Assembly (NCBI GenBank): GCA_041397525.1
Contig: JAWKWL010000003.1
Span: 521,041-585,040 of the forward strand
Source: BOKV01 sp041397525
GTDB taxonomy: Bacteria > Pseudomonadota > Alphaproteobacteria > Rhizobiales > Rhizobiaceae
DNA: 64,000 nucleotides
Reading direction: 5' to 3'
Both the position numbers and the translations under genes were made by a program. This document shows, one piece after another, positions 36,406 to 44,814 of this stretch; the first letter of the stretch is position 1; every line of letters starts with the position of its first letter. The notes below the pieces were generated by a model. That model was not told where the DNA came from. It worked only from the letters and a program-made list of their open reading frames with translations, and made no database searches.

Positions 36406-38163
36406 CTATCCCGCCATCATTGTTTCAAGCCGGTCGAGTACCGCTTCGGGATCAGCATAAAACAGCAATTGCCCGGCTTCCGGCATCTCAACCAGTTCAG
36501 CGCTGTTGTGCCGTTCGACGAAGGCTCGCACACTGTCAATTTTCACGACCGGGTCGTTGGTGCCATGCATGTGTACCGAGCGGATATTGGCCGCGCGTAC
36601 CAGATTCGACCAGTCGCGTGTCACATGCCAAGAATCCACTTCGAAGCCGAGATGGCCTTGGGCCACGGCAAATCTGTAGCCGGTCTGGATGGCATTGCGG
36701 ATCGCGGTTTCCCGGAGCAGTTGGTAGTCTTCACTTTCCGGCGGATAAAGTGCCGTCATGAACTCGTCAATAGTGCCTGAATCGATCTGCGCAATTCCGG
36801 CCCTCAATACGGTCGGCAACAATCGCGGCGCGAAACGTGCGGTATAGGCAACGACACGTTGGCGAAGATTCATTTCCGAGAACTGTGACAAGGAAACGAT
36901 TGGCACTCCGCCCGAAATTGCCAAAACGGACTTGATTTTTGCCGGTCCGGCGGCAGCAGCAAAGGCATAGACCGAGCCTGCCATGTGGCCTGCAATCACC
37001 ACCGGTTGACTTACACCGCAGGACTGCAGCAGGACATCGAGATCTCGCGCAAACGCATCAGGCGCGTTGGTCGGTGCCACATTGAGGGGAGACGAATTGC
37101 CGAAAGCCGGGCGAACCGGCGCTATGAGGCAAATGCCCCGCTTGTGCAGACTGCGGGAAATGACACTTGTGATGGCAACACCGTCAAGCATCCCGTGAAC
37201 AAACACGACCGGCCTGCCATTCTCCGGGCCGAGAATGTGATAGTCCATCCTTCTTCCGTCTTGCAGGGTAACGGATTTCAGCGTTCCCTCGTCGATCAGG
37301 ACAGGATTGAAACCTGTATCCGTCATCGACAGGTCGTCTTCCAGTGCAAGCGACATGGCCAGGCGCACCAGCTCCGCCTGGTTTTGAACTCCTGTCTTGC
37401 GGAATACCGACTTCAATTGGGTACGTACAGTGTGGACGGAGCGTCCGCGCTCTTCGGCAATTTCCTCGACGGACAGGCCGTTCGTGACATCGCGTACGAT
37501 CATCGCCTCACCGGAAGTCACCCCGAAACCATCGGCGAGCAACTGGTTCAATCTTTCGCTCCAGCGGATCGTCGGTGCTACCAGCATCAGCAGTCTTGCG
37601 CCATTGGCGCTGCGCGCAGGTCGCATGAGCAGAAAGCCGCCTGACCGCCTGGCGTTTGCTTCATCATGTTGCGAAAGCGCCAGAACGCCCGACGACTGTG
37701 GTGAGAACGAATAGCGCAGCCGCTCCAGGGCTGCAGTCAGCCGTCTGTAGCTGTCGGGGTTCAGCAGTGGTTGCATCTGCGAGGCACGCGCGATCTTTCC
37801 GTATAACAGTTCTGCCGCTTCGCTTTGTGCAAGCAATTCGCCCGTGGTTGAAAACAATTGCGCCGGCGCATGATGTGTCTCCACGATTTGGAACGGATCA
37901 GAACTCCGTTGCCGCTCAGAGCGCCCCATTTTTTCAAACAGTTCAAATGCCCGGCTGAAGTGGTCACTGACCGTGGGGTCGAGCGGCACGGAAGCAGGAA
38001 TTTGTTTCGCACCGGCCTCAGGTTTCTGCTCGACAACGGCACGGTCGATATACTCGCCCCACAGTTCCATGAAGCGGTCATAGCGGTCTGGCCTGAGAAT
38101 GGACTCATAAATTTCGGCAACAAGTTCGCGGTTTTTGTCCTGACCTGATTCTCCGTCTGCCAT
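36406..38163 (-). CDS. LuxR-type HTH regulator fused to a degenerate alpha/beta-hydrolase domain
   Basis: A 585-residue one-component regulator. Residues 1-205 are an N-terminal sensor-like region. A LuxR/GerE HTH follows at about 208-270 (GLSVEEIAEERGRSVHTVRTQL from 231). Residues 300-585 form an alpha/beta hydrolase with VVFVHGMLDG. The hydrolase elbow reads GHMAG, so the nucleophile is Met394 instead of Ser. The position of the catalytic His is Gln565 (EAGQLLFY); the acid D537 in GTNDPVV remains. This predicts ligand binding rather than catalysis. It is divergent from the RTX gene at 38348 with a perfect palindrome between them, and converges on the protease gene. Confidence 0.85.
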   Translation of the reverse strand: MADGESGQDKNRELVAEIYESILRPDRYDRFMELWGEYIDRAVVEQKPEAGAKQIPASVPLDPTVSDHFSRAFELFEKMGRSERQRSSDPFQIVETHHAPAQLFSTTGELLAQSEAAELLYGKIARASQMQPLLNPDSYRRLTAALERLRYSFSPQSSGVLALSQHDEANARRSGGFLLMRPARSANGARLLMLVAPTIRWSERLNQLLADGFGVTSGEAMIVRDVTNGLSVEEIAEERGRSVHTVRTQLKSVFRKTGVQNQAELVRLAMSLALEDDLSMTDTGFNPVLIDEGTLKSVTLQDGRRMDYHILGPENGRPVVFVHGMLDGVAITSVISRSLHKRGICLIAPVRPAFGNSSPLNVAPTNAPDAFARDLDVLLQSCGVSQPVVIAGHMAGSVYAFAAAAGPAKIKSVLAISGGVPIVSLSQFSEMNLRQRVVAYTARFAPRLLPTVLRAGIAQIDSGTIDEFMTALYPPESEDYQLLRETAIRNAIQTGYRFAVAQGHLGFEVDSWHVTRDWSNLVRAANIRSVHMHGTNDPVVKIDSVRAFVERHNSAELVEMPEAGQLLFYADPEAVLDRLETMMAG

Positions 38164-38224
38164 CCCTCACCACGCTTTTGACCATTCGCCGGTTAAGTTT
38201 TTACAATCGAAATATCAACCTGCC

Positions 38225-38240
38225 TACCCCATTTGGGGTA
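38225..38240. promoter_or_regulatory. Palindrome TACCCCATTTGGGGTA between the LuxR-hydrolase and RTX genes
   Basis: A perfect 16-base palindrome 62 bases from the regulator start and 108 bases from the RTX start. TACACT at 38263-38268 could be a -10 element, placing the dyad centre near -42 of the RTX promoter, a usual LuxR activator position. A related sequence occurs at 42056-42068. Confidence 0.6.
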
Positions 38241-38347
38241 TGCGGAGTTTTTTCTGCTGCGTTACACTTGGGGATGTTGTCGATTGTCAGCAGGGGCCAA
38301 ACTGCAGTCGCATTGCGGAAAGCCGTGCCTGCCAAGAGGAGGTTCCC

Positions 38348-40780
38348 ATGACCGATTCATTCTTCGTACCCGTCCCCCCTGCCAATGAAATGCCGGCTTC
38401 GGCCTGGTTTACCCGCCAGATGGCAAGCATTGCTGCACTGGATGGCGGCGGATTTGTTGTCGCCTTCCAGCAGGAACCCTGGAACACCGGCCAGCCGGAA
38501 ACCACCAACATCTATTTCCAGTTGTACAATGATGATGGCACCGTCAATGGCAGCCCGGTACGGGTCAACACTGTTACCGCCGACAACCAGTCCATTCCTT
38601 CCATTGTCTCGCTCTCGACAGGCGGCTTTGTGATCTCATGGACGGATCATGGTGGAGCCGATGGCGACGCTGCCGGCGTCTTCATGCAGCGCTATGATGC
38701 TTCAGGCACCCAGGTTGGCGTGGAGACCCGGATCAATACCACCACTTCCGGCGATCAGGGCAATTCCGACATGTTCCGCCTTGACGGCGGCGGCTACGCA
38801 GTCGTCTATGAGAGCTTCATCGACAATGGTGGTGGCAGTTTCACCAGTGCCATCATGTTGCAGCGCTATACGGATGCTGGCATCGCAGTCGGCAGCGAAA
38901 CCGTCATTTCATCACAAACCTCCAACGGCTCGATCTATTTGAGCTCGCCTGAAATCGTGGAACTGACCGGCGGAAACCTCGCTGTTTCATGGACCTATTA
39001 CGATTACAACCTCAACGCATTCGCCGAAATGGCATTGTTGAGTTCTACCGGCACGGCGGTCTCCGGCGTCATCAGGCCGGAGCAGAATGCGGACGACACA
39101 TTCACCCTGCCGCAGACCCGTCTGGTCGAACTGGGCAATGGCAATGTCCTTGCGGTCTGGATGTATTCGCACAATACCACCGGCGCCAACGGGGTTGGCT
39201 ACGGCGAAGTCTATGGACGCATCTATGACGCCACCGGAACCGCGGTCGGCAACGAGTTTGCCATCGCAACAGGCGTCGACAACCGGCGTTTTGACCTTTA
39301 CGCGAGCTCTGACGGTCAGGGCGGCGCCATCGTCGGTTATGTCGAGGAGTCCGATGACGGCCTGGGCGGCCGGGCACTGCTGGCGCAGCACATTTCGCAA
39401 CTGGGCCTGATCCTTGGCGAACCGATGTGGCTCAACCAGAACCAGGGCGGACAATGGAACCGGGGCGAGGTCATTGCTCTCGCCAATGGCGACCTTGCCG
39501 TGGTGCATCAGGACAGCGGTTCAGGCGCCTTGTCGGACATCTGGACCCAGATCATTGCCAATGGCGACGATGCAAGATTTTCGGGTGCTGCCAACACTGT
39601 CACGCTACTCGACACCGGCGAACAGGTCGCAGGTCTCGGCGGCAGCGACAACATTACCGGCGGCCTGGGCAATGACATCATCGGCGGTGGCAGCGGCATG
39701 GACACGATCCATGGCGGTGGCGGCAATGATGTGATCGACGGCGGTGCTGACGGGGACACGCTGAACGGTGATGCCGGCGACGATTTCATCAATGGCGGAT
39801 CAGGCGGTGACCAGATTGACGGTGGCGCTGACAATGACATCATCGATGGCGGTCTGGGCGATGACGGCATTGATGGCGGCACCGGTAACGACACCATTTA
39901 TGGCGGTCTGGGAAGCGACATCATTCATGGTGGCGATGGTGACGATACGATCTATGGCTTTCGCAACCTTTTCACGGACTATGGGCCCGGCGAACCGGAT
40001 CGTGATGCAACTTACGTGAACTATCTCTTCGGCGACGCGGGCATTGACTACATGACCGGCGGCGACGCAGCCGACTGGATTTATGGTGGCGCGGATGGTG
40101 ACGTGATGAACGGTGCCGGTGGCGCGGACCTGATGTTCGGTGATGGCGGCGGTGATTCCATGAATGGCGGCGAAGGCGGCGACTACATGTGGGGTGGTGA
40201 CGGCGCGGATTTCATGCATGGCAATGCAGGCATCGACTGGTTGCGCGGTGAGGCAGATGATGACTTTCTCTGGGGCGAGGGGGACGACGATGTTCTCATC
40301 GGCGGCTCGGGCGGTGACCGCATGTATGGAGGTACAGGTACCGATACATTCTACGGCGAGGATGATCATGACTGGATTTATGGCGAGGCGAATGGCGACG
40401 TTGCTTTTGGCCAGTCGGGCAACGACCACATTTATGGCGGGTCGGAGGGCGACTTCCTGTTCGGCGGCGCTGGCGCGGACGTGATCAATGGCGGCACTGA
40501 AAACGACCTTTTGTGGGGCGACATGCCCGGCACCTATGACGGAAGCATCGATACGTTCGAATTCGATGCCGGCTGGGGCTTTGATGCCGTCTATGACTTC
40601 GAACTTGGAGTCGACCAGGTGCGGTTCACGTCGATTTCCGGCCTCACGCAATTCTCGAACCTGACACTGATCGATGGCGGCGCGAATGTCACCGTAGTCT
40701 TCGGCGCGGACGCCATCACCTTCTACGGCGTGACCCAGGCTGAACTTGAGGCAAACCAGGGGGATTTCAGTTTCGTTTGA
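38348..40780 (+). CDS. RTX protein with N-terminal propeller-like repeats
   Basis: An 810-residue protein. The first 400 residues are about six imperfect repeats of 50-60 residues with the pattern GGFVxxW ... FMQRYDASGTQVGxExxIN, seen in large alphaproteobacterial hemolysin-type proteins and probably a beta-propeller. RTX nonapeptides (GGxGxDxI) follow from about residue 425, then the C-terminal cassette shared with its neighbours. The end GDFSFV is the type I secretion-type tail. There is no signal peptide. The ATG at 38348 follows AAGAGGAGG; the open frame extends to 38240. No enzymatic domain is recognised; adhesion or matrix formation is the best guess. Confidence 0.88.
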   Translation: MTDSFFVPVPPANEMPASAWFTRQMASIAALDGGGFVVAFQQEPWNTGQPETTNIYFQLYNDDGTVNGSPVRVNTVTADNQSIPSIVSLSTGGFVISWTDHGGADGDAAGVFMQRYDASGTQVGVETRINTTTSGDQGNSDMFRLDGGGYAVVYESFIDNGGGSFTSAIMLQRYTDAGIAVGSETVISSQTSNGSIYLSSPEIVELTGGNLAVSWTYYDYNLNAFAEMALLSSTGTAVSGVIRPEQNADDTFTLPQTRLVELGNGNVLAVWMYSHNTTGANGVGYGEVYGRIYDATGTAVGNEFAIATGVDNRRFDLYASSDGQGGAIVGYVEESDDGLGGRALLAQHISQLGLILGEPMWLNQNQGGQWNRGEVIALANGDLAVVHQDSGSGALSDIWTQIIANGDDARFSGAANTVTLLDTGEQVAGLGGSDNITGGLGNDIIGGGSGMDTIHGGGGNDVIDGGADGDTLNGDAGDDFINGGSGGDQIDGGADNDIIDGGLGDDGIDGGTGNDTIYGGLGSDIIHGGDGDDTIYGFRNLFTDYGPGEPDRDATYVNYLFGDAGIDYMTGGDAADWIYGGADGDVMNGAGGADLMFGDGGGDSMNGGEGGDYMWGGDGADFMHGNAGIDWLRGEADDDFLWGEGDDDVLIGGSGGDRMYGGTGTDTFYGEDDHDWIYGEANGDVAFGQSGNDHIYGGSEGDFLFGGAGADVINGGTENDLLWGDMPGTYDGSIDTFEFDAGWGFDAVYDFELGVDQVRFTSISGLTQFSNLTLIDGGANVTVVFGADAITFYGVTQAELEANQGDFSFV
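40381..40780 (+). repeat. RTX C-terminal cassette, copy 2 (400 bp)
   Basis: Gap-free match to 44297-44696; by eye about 28 of 400 bases differ (about 93% identity), with long identical runs at the 5' part. Copy 1 is at 36000-36399. Confidence 0.85.
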
Positions 40781-40849
40781 GTTTGAAAACAATCCCTTCG
40801 GGGCGACACCTATCAGATACGCCAAGGAATTGGATGCCGGTAACTGCAT

Positions 40850-41998
40850 TCATTCGTTTGAGCGGAATGGCGGCATCATCGAGACAAGCAATTGTGCGAG
40901 GTCACGCAGGCTGGTAACACCGGTCTTGTTGTAAATCGAATTCAACTGCGATTTTACCGTGCTGTCTGCAACCCCGATGCTTTCGGCGATCTGGGCACGG
41001 GTCATTCCCTTGTTGGCAAACTGGACTACCCGTCGCTCTGCAACAGTAAGTCCGTACAGTGCAGAAAAAACCTCGACAATTCCGTCCGAACTGTAATCCT
41101 GTCCGGCGATAAAAATCGCAGCACTTGCCTGACTGTGAATCTCGGCTGCCAACTGCCTGCTTCGGAGTGGTAGCACATGCGCAACCGAAATTGATCTGTG
41201 AAGCGTCAGGGGAACCCCCAGGCCGAGGGTGCCAAGCGCAATTTCCTGCCTGTCACCGGTTTCGATTGCGTGATGAATAATGGATGACGCTCGCTCGGCC
41301 TTGAAAACAACCTTGCCTGCCAATATCCGGGCCATGTTACCCAATCTGAACATTTCCTCTGCGCTGGGATTTGCATAAGCCAACGACATGTCCTGCTTGA
41401 CCACCATTACTGGTGTCGCCATGGCATCCAGCATTTCGCCAAACATGTTGGCTGAACGAACCTGCGACTTGAAAAGGTCGCTGATTACAACTGCCCGCCT
41501 TATGTGAGGCGCCAGGAACGCCAGACGGGTTTGTTCGCCGGTAGAAAATGGCCCGCGTTCGGATTTCCTGTTGATTACCAGCAGCCCCGTCTTTTCGGCT
41601 CGCTTCTCCACGAGCACGCCCAGGGCGTCAGTAATCCCGTGAACTTGCATCCAATCGCGCGCAATGGGCGAGTCCATGAACTGTTGCCGACCGTTCGGTC
41701 CAGCCATGTCAAACAGACCTTGCAAGGGAACCGGTACGTCCAGTTCCATCTGCATTGTTATAGCGTAGAATGGCATATACGCCGCATAAGTTTCCACCAG
41801 TGGTTTGACTATTGCCCGGGCGCCATAGGTTGCAGGAAAAACCGCCGTGTTGGTTGCGATATCCAACATTGCGATTGTGGTTATTTCACCGCAAAACTCG
41901 TTGGTTAGCTGACCAAGGGCAGTTGGCCAGTGTCCTGGATCTAGTACGCTGTCGTAGAAAGTCCCAACGAGTTCCGAAAATCTGGCGACTTCAGACAA
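40850..41998 (-). CDS. LuxR-family transcriptional regulator
   Basis: A 382-residue regulator. The C-terminal LuxR HTH is in LTVAERRVVQFANKGMTRAQIAESIGVADSTVKSQLNSIYNKTGV (about residues 317-361; the quoted stretch is a position guide and the key recognition helix is VADSTVKSQL). The N-terminal 300 residues have a sensor-like fold with a PAS-like block (DAMATPVMVVKQDMSLAYANP), not an AHL-binding domain. It is divergent from the RTX gene at 42195 and converges on the RTX gene at 38348. The 196-base divergent gap contains a CCCC-TTTGGG site like that at 38225, so it probably controls the RTX gene. Confidence 0.87.
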   Translation of the reverse strand: MSEVARFSELVGTFYDSVLDPGHWPTALGQLTNEFCGEITTIAMLDIATNTAVFPATYGARAIVKPLVETYAAYMPFYAITMQMELDVPVPLQGLFDMAGPNGRQQFMDSPIARDWMQVHGITDALGVLVEKRAEKTGLLVINRKSERGPFSTGEQTRLAFLAPHIRRAVVISDLFKSQVRSANMFGEMLDAMATPVMVVKQDMSLAYANPSAEEMFRLGNMARILAGKVVFKAERASSIIHHAIETGDRQEIALGTLGLGVPLTLHRSISVAHVLPLRSRQLAAEIHSQASAAIFIAGQDYSSDGIVEVFSALYGLTVAERRVVQFANKGMTRAQIAESIGVADSTVKSQLNSIYNKTGVTSLRDLAQLLVSMMPPFRSNE

Positions 41999-42055
41999 TT
42001 GGCAACCAAGCTCCCGATTGCAGCCGATTCCGGCACCGTTTTTCCTGAATGGGTT

Positions 42056-42068
42056 TCCCCCTTTGGGA
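42056..42068. promoter_or_regulatory. Imperfect dyad TCCCCCTTTGGGA between LuxR and RTX genes
   Basis: It resembles the perfect palindrome at 38225-38240 and has nearly the same place: 58 bases from the LuxR start and 127 bases from the RTX start. TACACC at 42089-42094 echoes the TACACT beyond the first site. Shared operator is an inference. Confidence 0.45.
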
Positions 42069-42194
42069 GGATGTCTGGCTGCCGAAAATACACCATCGTC
42101 GGGAATTGTGAAGCGGATTGCCTACTGTACGGAAACAACATTTCCCCGATTGGGCGGTCCGCCAGGTCATCTGTTTTCGGGATTGGGTACAATC

Positions 42195-44696
42195 ATGCCA
42201 ACGGTGAATTTTACCTTGCTGGGTGCAGACTTTGACATGTCAAACCCTCAGTCATCGGACTATTCTACACAGATTGCCCCGACACGAACTGCCACTCAAT
42301 TCAATTGGGCAACAAGTGGCTCGAACCAGGTTTTTGGCACAGGTTCGAGTCTGACCTACAATGCCGGTGGAATACCAACAGGAGGAATTTTTACCGGATT
42401 TACGATAAATCTTGCCGGGACAGGTGTCGAAACAGACATCTATATCAACAATGTTTCACTGCAGACCAACTCACTGGTTTATGGCACCGGATCTGCCTCC
42501 ACGGATGCCTTTTGGGCATCCGTCTTGAATGGCGACACCAGCATTTACTTTGGTTCTTCCTACACCTTGCTCGCCTTTGGCGACACAAGGGATATCTCCG
42601 CCGGACTTTACCTGGCAGGCAATGACAGTTTTTTCGGCAACACAACGGGATCGACCAACTTGTTTGGTGATATGGTCAGTATCCATGGCGGATTGGTCAC
42701 ATGCGGAAATGATCACTTCACGGGATCAGCCCTTTTGTTTGTCGGCGATGTTGACCTGGTGGCTGGCGGCATTGTTTCTGCTGGCAATGACACCATCACC
42801 TACTCGGGCGCATTTTCCACTTCACTCAACTACGCCGTCATGGGTGACGCCCGTTACGCCCAGGGCGGCACTCTGAATTGTGGTGATGACCACATCGACA
42901 TGTCCGCCATGACCGTTGGTTTCCATTCGAACATTATTGGCGATGTTGAAAGCGTTTCGGGATTTGCGGTCGTCAATGGAGGCGATGACACCATCCACGG
43001 ATCAGCGACCGATGACCACATATATGGAGATTTCAACAGTGTGGGAGCGAATGCAGCCGTTACCGGCGGCAATGACACAATATACGCTGGGGGCGGCAAC
43101 GATGTCATTTATGGGGATTGGAATATTGGCATTGGTATTGGCGGCAATGATACCTTGTATGGCGAGGCCGGGAACGATTTCCTTGTGGGCGGCGATGGTG
43201 ACGATTGGCTGAATGGTGGAGATGGCAATGATTCAATAGCCGGAGGAAACGGTAACGACACTGCGGATTATGTAACCGCCACTTCTGCTGTAAATGTCAG
43301 TCTGCTTCTGATGGGAATATCACAAAACACGGGTGGCGCGGGCAGTGATGTTCTTTCGGAAATTGAGAACCTGTACGGGAGTGTTTATGGCGACACACTG
43401 ACCGGGAACGTTGCGCCCAATCAACTGTTTGGCTTTGTCGGAAACGATTCCCTTTATGGAGGGGATGGTGACGACATTCTCAACGGAGGGGCAGGAAATG
43501 ACCTTGTCAATGGTGGTAACGGATTTGATACTGCCGATTACACTGGAGCATCATCCGCGGTAACCGTCAGCCTTCTTCTCTCGGGTACTGCACAAGACAC
43601 TCATGGTGCCGGGACTGATACTCTGGTTGAGATTGAGAACATCACCGGCAGTCGCTTTGACGATTTTCTGACGGGCGATGCCATGGCCAACACGCTGTTC
43701 GGCGCGGCAGGCAACGACACGATCTCCGGTGGCGGCGGGGATGATACCATCGAGGGCGGAATTGGTGCTGACATATTGGATGGCGGCACAAATACCGGCA
43801 ATGGCGACATACTTTCCTATGCGAGTTCTTCCGCGGGCGTCACTGTCTTCCTTGCAAACAATTCGGTCAGCGGCGGCGATGCAAATGGCGATATTGTTAC
43901 GGGTTTTGAAGGTATCAATGGCTCGGAATTCGTTGACTATCTCTTTGGCACCAACTCAACAAACATTATCCACGGCAATGGTGGAGCGGACTGGATATAT
44001 GGCGGTGACGGCAGTGACGTGATCCATGGTGATGACGGAAACGACCTGATGTTTGGCGAAGCAGGCGGCGACATCATGTATGGCGGTGCTGGTGGCGACT
44101 ACATGTGGGGTGGTGCCGGAGGTGACCTCATGCATGGCGATGACGGGATTGACTGGCTGCGCGGCGAAGAGGGTGTTGACTATCTCTATGGCGATGCGGG
44201 CGATGATGTCCTCATCGGTGGTTCCGGCGATGACCAGATGTGGGGTGGCATCGACACGGACACCTTCTATGGCGAAGCCGACAATGACTGGATCTATGGC
44301 GAGGCGAATGGCGACGTTGCTTTTGGCCAGTCGGGCAACGACCACATTTATGGCGGGTCGGAGGGCGACTTCCTGTTCGGCGGCGCCGGCGCGGACGTGA
44401 TCAATGGTGGCACTGAAAACGACCTGATATGGGGCGACATGCCCGGCACCTATGACGGAAGCATCGATACGTTCGAATTCGATGCCGGCTGGGGCTTTGA
44501 TGCTGTCTATGACTTTGAACTTGGTGTGGACCAGGTGCGGTTCACCTCCATTTCCGGCCTCACGCAATTCTCGAACCTGACGCTGATCGATGGCGGCGCG
44601 AATGTCACCGTGGTCTATGGAGCTGATGCCATCACCTTTTATGGCGTGACCCAGGTACAGCTTGAGGCAAACCAGGGGGATTTTAGTTTCACCTGA
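42195..44696 (+). CDS. RTX protein with an N-terminal long-repeat domain
   Basis: An 833-residue protein with no signal peptide. Residues 1-95 form a beta-rich N-domain related to that of the next RTX protein. Residues about 128-310 are six or seven longer repeats of 26-33 residues with the pattern hGDxxxhxxGxhxxGNDxh. Ordinary RTX nonapeptides follow in several blocks separated by spacers (for example SAVNVSLLLMGISQNTGGAG), then the shared C-terminal cassette ending GDFSFT. I chose the ATG at 42195, which begins MPTVNFTLLGADFD; the frame opens at 42018 but that part is unlike the family. The Shine-Dalgarno is weak. Function unknown, probably an extracellular calcium-binding surface or matrix protein. 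Confidence 0.85.
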   Translation: MPTVNFTLLGADFDMSNPQSSDYSTQIAPTRTATQFNWATSGSNQVFGTGSSLTYNAGGIPTGGIFTGFTINLAGTGVETDIYINNVSLQTNSLVYGTGSASTDAFWASVLNGDTSIYFGSSYTLLAFGDTRDISAGLYLAGNDSFFGNTTGSTNLFGDMVSIHGGLVTCGNDHFTGSALLFVGDVDLVAGGIVSAGNDTITYSGAFSTSLNYAVMGDARYAQGGTLNCGDDHIDMSAMTVGFHSNIIGDVESVSGFAVVNGGDDTIHGSATDDHIYGDFNSVGANAAVTGGNDTIYAGGGNDVIYGDWNIGIGIGGNDTLYGEAGNDFLVGGDGDDWLNGGDGNDSIAGGNGNDTADYVTATSAVNVSLLLMGISQNTGGAGSDVLSEIENLYGSVYGDTLTGNVAPNQLFGFVGNDSLYGGDGDDILNGGAGNDLVNGGNGFDTADYTGASSAVTVSLLLSGTAQDTHGAGTDTLVEIENITGSRFDDFLTGDAMANTLFGAAGNDTISGGGGDDTIEGGIGADILDGGTNTGNGDILSYASSSAGVTVFLANNSVSGGDANGDIVTGFEGINGSEFVDYLFGTNSTNIIHGNGGADWIYGGDGSDVIHGDDGNDLMFGEAGGDIMYGGAGGDYMWGGAGGDLMHGDDGIDWLRGEEGVDYLYGDAGDDVLIGGSGDDQMWGGIDTDTFYGEADNDWIYGEANGDVAFGQSGNDHIYGGSEGDFLFGGAGADVINGGTENDLIWGDMPGTYDGSIDTFEFDAGWGFDAVYDFELGVDQVRFTSISGLTQFSNLTLIDGGANVTVVYGADAITFYGVTQVQLEANQGDFSFT
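44297..44696 (+). repeat. RTX C-terminal cassette, copy 3 (400 bp)
   Basis: Gap-free partner of 40381-40780; differences are mostly at third codon positions and cluster in the last third. The stop codon falls at the same place in all copies. Confidence 0.85.
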
Positions 44697-44814
44697 CGCG
44701 AGACAATTCAGACTTGCATTGGCGGGAAATGGAAAATAGGTTTCTCGTACGGGGTGCTTCAATCCGCGCAGTCATTGCGCAGTGCGGGCACCTTTTTGTT
44801 TTCTGGAGATCGCA

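Noticed and set aside
39640..39960. Repeated units that could look like a CRISPR array
   Set aside because: They are in-frame RTX nonapeptide codons with no constant repeat or spacer length and no cas genes.
42018..42194. Upstream extension of the RTX gene from the first in-frame ATG
   Set aside because: It covers the divergent promoter region with the LuxR-type site and has no similarity to the N-domain of its paralogue.
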